Positions 34,538-43,776 of a stretch of 64,000 bases of DNA are shown piece by piece. The DNA is taken from NCBI RefSeq assembly GCF_001730305.1, contig NZ_MIJY01000005.1, positions 48,853 to 112,852 of the forward strand, given 5' to 3'. The notes below the pieces were generated by a model, which did no database searches, was not told where the DNA came from, and saw only the letters and a list, made by a program, of their open reading frames with translations. Every line of letters begins with the position of its first letter. The first letter of the stretch is position 1. Position numbers and translations under genes: made by a program. Origin of the DNA: Enterococcus termitis. GTDB taxonomy: Bacteria > Bacillota > Bacilli > Lactobacillales > Enterococcaceae.

Positions 34538-35359
34538 CTAACTAGGTGAAACTTTTTTCCCTACAACTCTTAATTCTTTTAAAAATGCTAACTCATCCAA
34601 ATATTCAGCAACTGGTATTTTTTTCACCCAAGCTTTCTTAAATCCAAATCCATTCCACATGTACCCTGCTTGACTAAGCTGCTCTTTTACATGAAATGCT
34701 CCAGTAACTGCTAGATAGTAATGGAAAGAGAATAGTGCATCGACCGGGCGCATTATTTTTATCTCTAATTCTGGATACAAGCTTTGCAAAACTTCTTTTT
34801 CATTGACAGCTTCGGACTCATTTGGATATTCTTTTTCCCAAGCTTTTGCTTGTGGAAACCATTCATATCCCCGACGATTCAACAGATTTCTACATTCATA
34901 TGAATTAGTAACATGTAGTGTTCTCACTAATGCAGATTCTTGAACCTCATACTTCCAATAATCCAAGGAGCCAAAATACTTCTCCAAGTTTTTCAGATCA
35001 GCTGAATCATCACCAGAAGCCCATATATCTCTTTTGTCTATAAGACCCAATGAAAGTGCTGTTAGCAAAAGTGGGTGAAGCCGTTCGTAAAATGATTTTT
35101 TGTGTCCAGATTCTCCTAAATCCATAAACTCAATATGGTGGGTCATCTCATGTAGAGCAACAATCAATATAGCTCCAGGTGGTCTTGTTAAATTGAACAA
35201 CTCTATTTTTCGCTCATTGTAGATATATTGACCATGCTTACTTTTTAGTTCTTTTCCAGTAATAGATAAGTAAAAGTCTTTGTAGTAGTCTACTTTTTCA
35301 AACGTTAGTGCGACAATCTTTAGTAGCAGCTCTTTCAACTGCCTTTCTTCAGCGTTCAT
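34538..35359 (-). CDS. SprT-like zinc metallopeptidase with duplicated C-terminal motif
   Basis: Start moved to the ATG at 35357-35359, which has an AAGGAGGG ribosome binding site. About 273 residues. VALHEMTHHIEFMD (zinc-binding HEMTH about residues 69-73) followed by SGHKKSFYERLHP gives the HExxH...H...F pattern of SprT/WSS1-like proteases, which cleave DNA-bound proteins. The C-terminal half holds two copies of a short motif: NLLNRRGYEWFPQAKAWEKE and QLSQAGYMWNGFGFKKAWVK. Conjugative elements often carry ArdC-type proteins with a similar zincin domain, so action on DNA-bound host proteins or relaxase-DNA adducts is conceivable. Confidence 0.72.
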   Translation of the reverse strand: MNAEERQLKELLLKIVALTFEKVDYYKDFYLSITGKELKSKHGQYIYNERKIELFNLTRPPGAILIVALHEMTHHIEFMDLGESGHKKSFYERLHPLLLTALSLGLIDKRDIWASGDDSADLKNLEKYFGSLDYWKYEVQESALVRTLHVTNSYECRNLLNRRGYEWFPQAKAWEKEYPNESEAVNEKEVLQSLYPELEIKIMRPVDALFSFHYYLAVTGAFHVKEQLSQAGYMWNGFGFKKAWVKKIPVAEYLDELAFLKELRVVGKKVSPS

Positions 35360-35430
35360 ACACTCCCTCCTTAAGCAGTGATTCATTACAAAATCTATTT
35401 CCAAATGAGTTAAAGCCTAATGAATATGTT

Positions 35431-35934
35431 TTACGTTTTCAAGAACGTAGTAAAGAACTCCTCCCCTTCATTTATTTCACCGAAAGGAAGTAATTCGGTT
35501 TGCATAACCGGAAGTTGCGAGTACGGTTGTAATGGAAGCCAATACCACCTTTTATCTTTTTTTAGGAACGCTACACAGGGTGCTTTGTTCTTCAATAGAA
35601 TGAATCCATTTGTTCCAATACTTTCTGCGATAGACAAACATTCATTTTCCACATTTGTAAAAGATGGTCCACTAATTGACTGCGTAAACACTAAATATGA
35701 AGTTTCTGATGGTGGGCGTATATGATAATATGTGTCCCTTTTTACGTTAACTTCTAGCTCGGGCTCAAAAAATAATAATTGATCATTCGTTTTTGCTTCG
35801 ATTGTGTATTGTACTATTCGTTCTTCAAGTTTATTTTCCGATAACATTTTAAACCCTTTAATACTCGTTTCTAAATTAGCAGCCAACTCTATATATGAAA
35901 TAGAAAAACAAAATTCAGGAGGTTTATTTATCAT
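35431..35934 (-). CDS. Hypothetical protein, 167 aa
   Basis: A beta-rich soluble protein with no signal peptide and no recognised family. The middle has RDTYYHIRPPSETSYLVFTQ, and the C-terminus WYWLPLQPYSQLP. A GGAGG ribosome binding site precedes the ATG, 14 bases after the stop of the wall-hydrolase gene, so they share an operon. It could be an immunity or regulatory partner of that enzyme, but this is only positional. Confidence 0.55.
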   Translation of the reverse strand: MINKPPEFCFSISYIELAANLETSIKGFKMLSENKLEERIVQYTIEAKTNDQLLFFEPELEVNVKRDTYYHIRPPSETSYLVFTQSISGPSFTNVENECLSIAESIGTNGFILLKNKAPCVAFLKKDKRWYWLPLQPYSQLPVMQTELLPFGEINEGEEFFTTFLKT

Positions 35935-35948
35935 AAATTAGCCTCCAG

Positions 35949-37217
35949 TTATTTTGGTGTAATATACATCAGCATGCCCACATATTCCGCAGAAATGGTA
36001 CGAGTAGAAACAACGCCTAAACCTACCGCATTCATTTCAGAGATCAAAATAGAACCGTCTTCATTAACTTTCTCAAGAAACGCAACGTGCCCGTATATTG
36101 GATCTGCACCTAAAACACCTGGCGCAAACGAAACAGCTGTGCCAGCTTTTGGTGTATTGCTTACTTCATAACCCCTTGTAGCGCCTGTAGCACCCCAATC
36201 AGCCCCATTTCCCATATCTAAATCAACATATCCTCCTAACTGGGTAATACGGTTATACGCATACTGCGTACAATTCAAAGGAGCATAACTATTGCCTTCG
36301 TCATAATTCACATTATTGTACGGTTCAAAGTCGCCACCAGTACCGATTTCACCTTTTTCATGATCGTACTGAGTCAGATTATAGGTCTCAATTAACCCAT
36401 TCAATTTTTGATTGTAAAGAGTATCTGTCGCATACACTCCTGTTAATGCTTGTGTAGCGTTCTGATAGGTCTTAGCAACGTCTTTCCATGCACCTTTATA
36501 AATTGTCGGATTCCACTCTACGCCGTCTGTAAGTAGCGTTGAATAGTCTTCAAACGATTCTTTCGCACTTGGATATTGACAAAAAACAGAGTTGATTTGG
36601 TAGTAATTACCTGATCCATCGTCTTCAAACGTTAGGAATGTTACTGATTGCCCTTTATACTCACCCTTAATGCCAAATAAATTATTGTATGGCTCTTGAG
36701 CTAACTGACTACTTCCTGAACTTGATTCTAAAATTGCTTGAGCGATCATAATACTGGCAAATAAGTTTTTTTCTTTCCCTACCTTTCTTGCTTGATCCCC
36801 TACTTTTACAACAAATTCTTCTGTGGTCTGATTCTTTTCAAAATGAATACTTTCAGGTGTTACAGTGATTGTAGTTTCATTTTCGACAACTGGTTCTTGG
36901 GGTGATTCATAGACAGGATCAATTTGATTTGTTGGTGTCGTAACTGGTTGTTCCTGTACAACTGATTCTATTATTTCCTCGCTCGATTCCGTAGTTTCCT
37001 TCGGGCGACTGGATTCTATTGTACTTTCTGACGATTCAATCGACTGACTAGACGTTTCTTTTGTCGGTGTTTCACTGGTATTCGTTTCTTCAGGAAGTCC
37101 AACTGCACTATCACTTTCAATAATTAGATTCCGATCGACATTTTCCGCAAAACCAGGTACAGGGAATGTACTAGAAAAAATTAGTATCGCTGAAAATAGG
37201 GTTAATACTTTTTTCAA
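35949..37217 (-). CDS. Secreted cell-wall hydrolase: glucosaminidase plus CHAP domain
   Basis: 422 residues. A signal peptide (about 1-25, ending PGFAEN) is followed by a T/S/E-rich wall-spanning stretch (about 30-125). A GH73-type glucosaminidase follows (about 135-270: IAQAILESSSGSS with the catalytic Glu, NLFGIKG). Then a CHAP amidase/peptidase (about 290-422) with the nucleophile Cys in NCTQYAYNR (about 314), His in GHVAFLE and ISEMN. It has no sorting signal and should be secreted. It is the second peptidoglycan hydrolase of the transfer locus, the other being at 12404-13444. Confidence 0.87.
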   Translation of the reverse strand: MKKVLTLFSAILIFSSTFPVPGFAENVDRNLIIESDSAVGLPEETNTSETPTKETSSQSIESSESTIESSRPKETTESSEEIIESVVQEQPVTTPTNQIDPVYESPQEPVVENETTITVTPESIHFEKNQTTEEFVVKVGDQARKVGKEKNLFASIMIAQAILESSSGSSQLAQEPYNNLFGIKGEYKGQSVTFLTFEDDGSGNYYQINSVFCQYPSAKESFEDYSTLLTDGVEWNPTIYKGAWKDVAKTYQNATQALTGVYATDTLYNQKLNGLIETYNLTQYDHEKGEIGTGGDFEPYNNVNYDEGNSYAPLNCTQYAYNRITQLGGYVDLDMGNGADWGATGATRGYEVSNTPKAGTAVSFAPGVLGADPIYGHVAFLEKVNEDGSILISEMNAVGLGVVSTRTISAEYVGMLMYITPK

Positions 37218-37312
37218 AATTCATATCCTCCTTTTTTATACTGCTACTAGATAGCTAGGTGCTTTCAATCGGGAGATTTCCCGTTCCTCTCCTTGTAAAA
37301 TAAATAATAGAA

Positions 37313-37352
37313 AAGCGACAAACTCATTTAAAAGTTTGTCGCTTGTTTTTTT
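37313..37352. terminator. Strong hairpin upstream of wall-hydrolase gene
   Basis: AAGCGACAAACT and AGTTTGTCGCTT form a near-perfect stem with T-rich sequence on both sides. It follows the stop of the CoiA-like gene (37370) and precedes the leader of 37217, so it should end transcription from upstream or act in both directions. Confidence 0.75.
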
Positions 37353-37369
37353 ATATTTTTTTTGTATTG

Positions 37370-38467
37370 TTAATAGCTCTTATGATCACTTTCGAAGTGT
37401 TCACCCTCCACTATTTGATCAATGATTTCACCATCGAATAAAAATTTGAGTCGGTCAAAGACTGAAAAACTTTTAATCTTTTGAAGTTGCTGCTTCACAT
37501 TATCATTTTCTTTCTTTAAATTATCTGCTTTGGTTTTGTATTCGTCTTTATCTGCTTTTTTAGCTTCCTCTAACTCTGTATGAAGCCTATCTAGCTCTGA
37601 ATTACATGATTGCATTTTTTCTTGTAATTCAATATAGGTTACTGATAGTTGTTCTTTCTTCTCCTGATATAGAGTTAATTGTGTCGCTAACTCTGTTAAT
37701 TCGCTTTGTATCTTATTTTTATGTTTCTCCAATTGGTTGATCTCTCGTTCAAAGTTAGCCATTTTAATATACCTTTCTTCAAATTCTTCTAGAACGTTAG
37801 TTTGATTAATGAATTCTCCATACAGAATCGTTGATTCTTTCTTTAATTCACCTACAATGCAAGTGACCAACTCTCTATCTGAATAATAGTTATACTCTTT
37901 TATCAGTTCCTTTATCTTTTTTGGAACCTTCACTTCAAATACTCTAGCACCAATTTTTTCTAATTGAGCAGTTTTAAATTCATCAACCTTGTGTGTTACT
38001 TTTACTTCTATTGCTAAGCAACTATTCCAACCATAAAACAAAGAATATGGAAATGTACCATTCAATTGCACCAATATATCGATTCTAAAGTACTTTTCTT
38101 TTTCAAGTGCTTCTACCATATATTCAACATGACATTCTTTTATATAGAGAGTTATCGGTCTTTCTACTTTTTGATTGTAAGGGGCTATTTTTATTTTTCC
38201 AATTTTACTAAGCCCCTCTTGAAACAATCGGTGTTCTCTCGTCATTTTTTTAGGTTTATCTAGAAATTCAACTTTTTCGGTTGGATAGTAATGAAAAGAA
38301 GGAGTCTTCTTATTCCTCGAAACAAATACCCTTCTTTTATATTTTCCTTTACTATCATAATAGATAGACTTTTCAGTATCACTCTTTCTTTCAATTGCTT
38401 CTACAGCACTGATAAGTTGGAGCGTGCCATCTACAAAAAGATACGCAAATGCTTTCTGTACTGCCAT
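37370..38467 (-). CDS. CoiA-like PD-(D/E)XK nuclease with coiled coil
   Basis: 365 residues. The N-terminal 200 resemble the competence protein CoiA: a beta-rich start, then a nuclease core RIDILVQLN...CLAIEVKVTHKVD with the Asp near 129 and the E.K pair near 153-155, which fits the PD-(D/E)XK catalytic site. Residues about 235-340 form a long coiled coil, and the end is basic and helical. CoiA is known for a role in transformation-linked recombination. Here it may process incoming or leaving DNA at the channel. Its nearest neighbours have no known function. Confidence 0.72.
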   Translation of the reverse strand: MAVQKAFAYLFVDGTLQLISAVEAIERKSDTEKSIYYDSKGKYKRRVFVSRNKKTPSFHYYPTEKVEFLDKPKKMTREHRLFQEGLSKIGKIKIAPYNQKVERPITLYIKECHVEYMVEALEKEKYFRIDILVQLNGTFPYSLFYGWNSCLAIEVKVTHKVDEFKTAQLEKIGARVFEVKVPKKIKELIKEYNYYSDRELVTCIVGELKKESTILYGEFINQTNVLEEFEERYIKMANFEREINQLEKHKNKIQSELTELATQLTLYQEKKEQLSVTYIELQEKMQSCNSELDRLHTELEEAKKADKDEYKTKADNLKKENDNVKQQLQKIKSFSVFDRLKFLFDGEIIDQIVEGEHFESDHKSY

Positions 38468-38521
38468 ATTTTCACCCTAGTCATTTTTCTATTATTATAT
38501 CAAAGTTCAAAAATATTTACA

Positions 38522-39070
38522 TCAAGTAATCAAGCTTTTTAAAAAAAAGTCTTGCATATGAACTAAGGTATCGATTGGATAATTTGAACGAATACGATTT
38601 GAATACACAAATTCTAAAGTAGAACCATACAACCTATGATAAAGTAACCTTTCTAACCATGAATCTTTTTCAGAATCTTCAATAAAAATGATTGCGCTCG
38701 TCTCTTCATACATAGAAACAAGATATGTGACCAATCCTTCATCATAGTCATTTTCTATATCCAATCGATTCAAGAAAATCACTTCTGTTTTCTCAGAGAT
38801 TTTTTCATTAAATGTACCTGATTCTCTTACATTTCTATACAGATCTGCTGTAGAAATAAACTCATTACCTAAACCACAAGATATTTTTCCTATTTCGACA
38901 GTATTGAATCGTTTAGGATAATCTGTACTTACTTGTTTTAAATCTGATTGACTGACTCCTAAGGAAAAAACATTATACACCTGAATAGATCCGCAATAGA
39001 TACTGATCAAATAAGATACATAGCTATCTTTTCCATAAAACAATTCAGTCTTTTTTCTGACTGGAAACAT
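38522..39070 (-). CDS. Hypothetical protein, 182 aa
   Basis: No family recognised. The sequence is mixed alpha/beta with hydrophobic strands (YVSYLISIYCGSIQVYNVFSLG, TSAIIFIEDSE) but no clear membrane segment or signal. It follows the CoiA-like gene's upstream region and precedes the 104-aa gene in the same direction. Function unknown. Confidence 0.55.
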   Translation of the reverse strand: MFPVRKKTELFYGKDSYVSYLISIYCGSIQVYNVFSLGVSQSDLKQVSTDYPKRFNTVEIGKISCGLGNEFISTADLYRNVRESGTFNEKISEKTEVIFLNRLDIENDYDEGLVTYLVSMYEETSAIIFIEDSEKDSWLERLLYHRLYGSTLEFVYSNRIRSNYPIDTLVHMQDFFLKSLIT

Positions 39071-39091
39071 TGCCTCCTCCCCCCTTTACAT

Positions 39092-39406
39092 TTAGATAAC
39101 CACTATGATCCCTCTATTGGATCGTATGATCCGAGTATAGGAAACAATTTGAACTCGCCCACTGGGATAGATAATCCCAAAAGTCTCTATTTTCTGCTTT
39201 GCACCAGACCGCTTGTAATAGACGTCTGAACGCCGTAATATACTAGATTTAACAATATACAGACTCGTTTCACTCTTTCTTTGATAGGCCCTTTTCGTAT
39301 CCAATTCTCGCTGAATGAATCGATTCGGCACGAATAAATAGCCTTTATACGCTTCTAAATTCAGGTCGTCAATCGTTACACGCTCCCTTTCATTCGTTCT
39401 GGTCAT
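39092..39406 (-). CDS. Hypothetical basic protein, 104 aa
   Basis: A basic, beta-rich protein (VTIDDLNLEAYKGYLFVPN, YYKRSGAKQKIETFGIIYPS, then RIIRSNRGIIVV). No family recognised. It is the first gene after the adhesin's terminator and so may head the 39406-37370 group. A nucleic-acid-binding role would suit its charge but is unproved. Confidence 0.5.
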   Translation of the reverse strand: MTRTNERERVTIDDLNLEAYKGYLFVPNRFIQRELDTKRAYQRKSETSLYIVKSSILRRSDVYYKRSGAKQKIETFGIIYPSGRVQIVSYTRIIRSNRGIIVVI

Positions 39407-39430
39407 GACTTTTTCCTTTCCTGCATAGTA

Positions 39431-39470
39431 AAAAAGCGATAAACCTTATCGAAAAGTTCATCGCTTAAAT
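39431..39470 (-). terminator. Terminator after the adhesin gene
   Basis: On the minus strand AAGCGATGAACTT and AAGGTTTATCGCTT pair with one mismatch and are followed by a T-run. It lies directly behind the stop of the adhesin gene. Confidence 0.7.
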
Positions 39471-39482
39471 ATAGTAATAGTG

Positions 39483-42452
39483 TTATGCTAATTCGGCTTC
39501 TGCTTTCTTTGATACAAAGAAATACCCCACAACCGTTAAGATCATTAAACCGATCATAGCGAATGTTGATTGAATCATTTCACCTGTACTAGGGAATGAT
39601 CCTTTTGTTGGAGTACTTTGTGCTGGTGTAGTTGGTGTTTTAGGTGTTTTTGCTGTTACTGTTTGATCTTTGTTTGTCAAATCGTAATGACGGCCCACTT
39701 CTTTAGTCTTTTCTTTATCCTCATAGATAATGTGAGTCGCTACCAGTTCTTGACCGTCTTTCAATGTGTTCTTTGGCAAATCAAGGAAAACTGTAAATTC
39801 TTCTTCTTTAGAATCAAACTTACGTTGGTGTTCTTCTTTTGAAATGACCGTTCCTGTTACTGAGTCAATATATTGTGTTAGAATAGTTAATTCTTTATTT
39901 GTTGGAACATTTGAAGCTTTCACTTTGTCTGCTAATTTGTTATCAACCGTAGGATCAATTACTTTCCCTCCGTCAACAGTAGCAAACAATGTCTCAATCT
40001 TCAATTCTGGTTTTGTCCAGGTAACCGTTTGGTCTTGGTCATTAAGATCATCATGCTTAGCATATTCTTCTTTTTTCTCTTTATCGTTGTAAAGATACTC
40101 TAAAAATACTGTTTTTGTATTTTCCTTAATTGTATTTGCAGGAATAAAGGTTTCTACTACATGAGTACCGGCTTGTTTGTCAAATGTAATTTGACCTTCA
40201 ATTTCTTTAATAATTTTTCCAGTGCCTACTTCAACTATTTTAGTTACTAGCGTTTTTTCTTTTCCTACTTCTACGCCTTCATAATGAATGCTATCGTAAA
40301 GAGTGTTATCTACTGTAGGATCAAAATCTTTCTCGCCATTTTCGCCATGTGCCTTTGTTCCAATCTTAGGCATAATTGGCATATTTTCCCAGTCAATAGT
40401 CATATCTTGCCCGTCAGTAACTGTAACAATACGTGTATCTGTATCTCCAGTTACTTGTCCAAATCCATCCGGACGTTTTACTTCCGTAAATGTATACGTA
40501 GCTGTTCCTTTGTCAGCTAACACTTTCAATAATGAACCAGTTGTTTCTGTTGTTAACTTGAATTTCACATCATTTGTAACACCTTGAACCAAGAATTCTG
40601 CCCCAGCCAAGTTTAATCCAGATAAATCTAATGCATTTTTTTTGTTAAAAGTGATATTTGTTGTTTTTAGTTCATTATCAATTTCGCCCTGATCAAACAA
40701 GACTAATTTTTCAGTATTGTTTCCATAAGGGATAGAAAATTCTGTTTGAACAGCCGAAGGATCACGGTAGTTTTCAGGCGTATTAGTTTCCACTAATTTG
40801 TATTTATTTTGACTACCAATATACAGTTCTAAATTTGAACTACCATTTCCGTCTTTATCTGTGACGATATGATCTACTACTTCTCCTTGCTTACCTACAA
40901 TGGTCTTACCATCAGGTAATGTGTGATCATTTACTCGAACAAGATCAAACTCACGGTTGGCCACAGGATTTCTATCGTATATTGGTTTACCTGCTTCCCA
41001 TGTTTCTTGTGGATTATAAACTTCTTCAAATTTTTGGAAGATTAGTTTTCCTTTTTGAACCTTGTTTTCGATTGCAACTTCGATTGTTTCGCCAGCAACG
41101 ATTGTAAATTGGATTGGCTTATCTAAAGCTACATAACCAGCTGGTGTTTTCACTTCTGTTACTTCACCAATTGTTCCAAAATCATAGTCTTTACTTTCTG
41201 CAGTATATCCATCAGCTTTCGTTTCAAGTTCTAATGTTTCACCATTAGAAAGTTTCACTACAAAACCGACAGCTTCCATTGGAAGATTGCTGATTTCTGA
41301 AGTCTTTTTCAACTTGAACTTTCCTTGTCGTGCAAAGAATGTCGCTTGAACATTTTCTACCTTCAGCGGATCTTTCAACCAACCTGCTTTGACAACTGAT
41401 TGGGCATCTACATTTACAGGTTCAAAAATCAAAGCAGCTGGATTTTTTTGATTTGTGTTTACAGTGAAATCTAGTTTTTTAGTGTAATTCGCTGGAGCTT
41501 TTAATCGGAATTTCACATCTGAAGAGACTGTTTTTGTCCCTGATTGACCACTAAACGTTTGACCATTATCAAGTTCCACAGTTACTTCTTTATCAAACTC
41601 ATTTGTTGGAATATCGTATGTGACATCATGACCATCTGACACAGGTGTATACCAGTCAGTAATTTGTTGTTTATTTTTTTGATCAAACGAAGCTGTTTGA
41701 ACTTTATTATTTATTGAGAATTTTCCAGTTGGCGCATCCTTATCTTTCGCTTTTTGAAGTAAGAAAGCTACATTTGGATCAGACGTAAGAACTGGTTGTG
41801 TTAAATCAACTCCTTGATAGCTATGCCCTAGATATGCATTTAACGCCACAAATACATCTACGTAATTTTCATTCGGTTGATCCCACCCTTTTTGAAGTGC
41901 GTAATAAAGAATATTGTATACTCCTTCATCATGATATACTTTTTTAGCGTATTCTACATTAACTGGAAATGGACTATCAGGCTTGATACACCAAACAGCT
42001 CCAGATTCTTCACCAGTAACATCAATATATGGAGTTGAAATGTACATCGTATCACTATAATATTTTGTTAGCTTTCCAGTACTATTACCGATTTCTCTAA
42101 ACAACGAGATCATTCTTTGATTAAATGTGATCTGATCACCCTCAGCTGTAAATCCACTAGAAACTAATGGTTGCGACGCTAAAAAGTTATCAATCGCATT
42201 GTTTGTTGGCGGAGCGATTGAAATTTCAGGAATTTGTACTTCTTGAACTGGTTCACTTTCATTTGTTGCTTCAACTGACGCTGAATTTGATTCCTCAGTA
42301 GTTGATTCGGTCGTCTCTTTGATACTAGTATCTTCTGTACTTGGTGTTCCTTCTGTCGCTAGCGCTTGAATAGGTGTTAACGCTACTTGTCCTAACACCA
42401 TTGCTGTTGTTAAAACAGTTGCACATTTGCTAAATACTTTATTGAATTTCAT
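39483..42452 (-). CDS. Sortase-anchored adhesin with thioester-like, Cna-B-like and VaFE-type domains
   Basis: 989 residues. A long signal peptide (about 1-33) is followed by a S/T/E-rich stretch and then a thioester-domain-like region (about 110-245) with VWCIKP (Cys 155). Cna-B/SpaA-like folds follow (about 380-690: FKLKKTSEISNLPMEAVGF, YTFTEVKRPDGFG). Then two VaFE-type ester-bond domains (about 705-945), each with DPTVDN near the start and QTV near the end. FPSTGE is an LPXTG-type sorting motif, followed by a hydrophobic segment and a short charged tail. It should be wall-linked and extended, taking the place that aggregation substance has in pCF10/pAD1. It is flanked by terminators. Confidence 0.87.
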   Translation of the reverse strand: MKFNKVFSKCATVLTTAMVLGQVALTPIQALATEGTPSTEDTSIKETTESTTEESNSASVEATNESEPVQEVQIPEISIAPPTNNAIDNFLASQPLVSSGFTAEGDQITFNQRMISLFREIGNSTGKLTKYYSDTMYISTPYIDVTGEESGAVWCIKPDSPFPVNVEYAKKVYHDEGVYNILYYALQKGWDQPNENYVDVFVALNAYLGHSYQGVDLTQPVLTSDPNVAFLLQKAKDKDAPTGKFSINNKVQTASFDQKNKQQITDWYTPVSDGHDVTYDIPTNEFDKEVTVELDNGQTFSGQSGTKTVSSDVKFRLKAPANYTKKLDFTVNTNQKNPAALIFEPVNVDAQSVVKAGWLKDPLKVENVQATFFARQGKFKLKKTSEISNLPMEAVGFVVKLSNGETLELETKADGYTAESKDYDFGTIGEVTEVKTPAGYVALDKPIQFTIVAGETIEVAIENKVQKGKLIFQKFEEVYNPQETWEAGKPIYDRNPVANREFDLVRVNDHTLPDGKTIVGKQGEVVDHIVTDKDGNGSSNLELYIGSQNKYKLVETNTPENYRDPSAVQTEFSIPYGNNTEKLVLFDQGEIDNELKTTNITFNKKNALDLSGLNLAGAEFLVQGVTNDVKFKLTTETTGSLLKVLADKGTATYTFTEVKRPDGFGQVTGDTDTRIVTVTDGQDMTIDWENMPIMPKIGTKAHGENGEKDFDPTVDNTLYDSIHYEGVEVGKEKTLVTKIVEVGTGKIIKEIEGQITFDKQAGTHVVETFIPANTIKENTKTVFLEYLYNDKEKKEEYAKHDDLNDQDQTVTWTKPELKIETLFATVDGGKVIDPTVDNKLADKVKASNVPTNKELTILTQYIDSVTGTVISKEEHQRKFDSKEEEFTVFLDLPKNTLKDGQELVATHIIYEDKEKTKEVGRHYDLTNKDQTVTAKTPKTPTTPAQSTPTKGSFPSTGEMIQSTFAMIGLMILTVVGYFFVSKKAEAELA

Positions 42453-42554
42453 AAGTTCTCCTTTTTATAGAATAGTTTTTTTAATGGATAGAATTTAACT
42501 TTTTTTGCTTCGCAGGTGATCGGATCGTTTTCAATTTAAATTCCTCTCTTCCTC

Positions 42555-42594
42555 AATAAAAAAAGCCGATTAAGTATATGTACTTAATCGGCTT
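42555..42594 (-). terminator. Strong terminator after the 379-aa gene
   Basis: AAGCCGATTAAGTA and TACTTAATCGGCTT form a perfect 14-base stem with a four-base loop; on the minus strand a seven-T run follows. It separates the adhesin gene from the gene at 42615-43754. Confidence 0.88.
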
Positions 42595-42614
42595 ACATCT
42601 TTAATATTATTTTT

Positions 42615-43754
42615 TTACCATCCACCCCATTCAGTAGTTCCACCACTTAAAGGGTTATCTTCCGAACCTTGAATGTCACTCATGTCAACATGACTTGATC
42701 CATTGCCACCATTATCAGCTGGTTGCTGTGGTGTAGTTACAGGTGTTTCTTGTTGTGCTGGTGCTTGATTCTGCGGTTGTTGGTAATTTGTATCCGCATT
42801 CCCTTGCGATACATAACCGCCAGTATCAACATTTCCACCTGCTCCGGTGTAATCAGCTGAAGCAGCCGCACCTTGATCGGTTGCCGCTTGTGTGTCTGCG
42901 GTGGCAACCACATTTTGTTGTTGCTGTGATTGATCAACAGCTGCTTCTTCTTTTACTTCTGCTTGTTTTTTCTCTGTTTCAGCTACCTTTTTATCAATAG
43001 CAGCTTTAACTTTTTCCAGCTGTTCATTTAACGCTTTTTTAGTTTTAGTATTCTTGATTTTTTCTGTTTCTACTTTGGCGATTTCATAAAGCTTTGTATC
43101 AGTAGAGATTACTTTATCTTCTTTAAATACTTTGTTAACGGCTTGTTTCGCACTATTAATTTGCTTTAGCTGATTTTCTGCATTCATTACTAATTCAGAA
43201 ATAACCTTATCAAACGTTGTTTGGTTTTTGTCTTGTAAAAAATCTATTCTTACTAATTGAATAGGCCCCTTTTTCAAGTCGTCTGCAATCGCTAAGTCTT
43301 TTGTTACTTTGGATCCATTCAAGGCCATACTCTTGTCGTCAAACTGATAAAGCTTGTTTACTGCATTTTGTGCTGCATAATTCTTTTCAATTTTTTCTAA
43401 TAGTTCTTTGGTATCAGTTTCTTCACTAGCATAAGTTTCTCTATTCAGTTTCTTTAGGTCGATTGAAATAGAAGATACTTTTTTAGTTGCTTGATCAAAT
43501 TCATCTTGTAATTCCTTAATTTTCTCACTAGTCACGTCTTTAGCCAGGAATTCATTGTCCTTTGAATCCAATAATTTGTGTAATTCTTTTGTTATATCCC
43601 TTAAAGTACCTCGTTCTTTATCTACAACTTTTTGAGCGTCCTCTATTTTTTGTTTTGATTGACTGTTCGCGTAAACACCGCCCCCAACTGCAAATACTGC
43701 GATAACTCCAACACATGTAATCATCAATTTCGTTTTTGTTCTTAACTTTTCCAT
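42615..43754 (-). CDS. Membrane-anchored coiled-coil protein with Gln/Gly-rich tail
   Basis: 379 residues. One N-terminal membrane segment (about 10-28, signal-anchor type) is followed by a long helical region with heptads (about 30-260), and then a low-complexity tail rich in Q, A, G and T ending in GGTTEWGGW. No sorting signal. The layout suggests a surface-exposed or wall-spanning rod. It is next to the adhesin and the small DNA-binding genes, so it may be part of mating-pair contact or surface exclusion; family unknown. Confidence 0.65.
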   Translation of the reverse strand: MEKLRTKTKLMITCVGVIAVFAVGGGVYANSQSKQKIEDAQKVVDKERGTLRDITKELHKLLDSKDNEFLAKDVTSEKIKELQDEFDQATKKVSSISIDLKKLNRETYASEETDTKELLEKIEKNYAAQNAVNKLYQFDDKSMALNGSKVTKDLAIADDLKKGPIQLVRIDFLQDKNQTTFDKVISELVMNAENQLKQINSAKQAVNKVFKEDKVISTDTKLYEIAKVETEKIKNTKTKKALNEQLEKVKAAIDKKVAETEKKQAEVKEEAAVDQSQQQQNVVATADTQAATDQGAAASADYTGAGGNVDTGGYVSQGNADTNYQQPQNQAPAQQETPVTTPQQPADNGGNGSSHVDMSDIQGSEDNPLSGGTTEWGGW

Positions 43755-43776
43755 TTCTAAATTCCCACCTTCTTTT

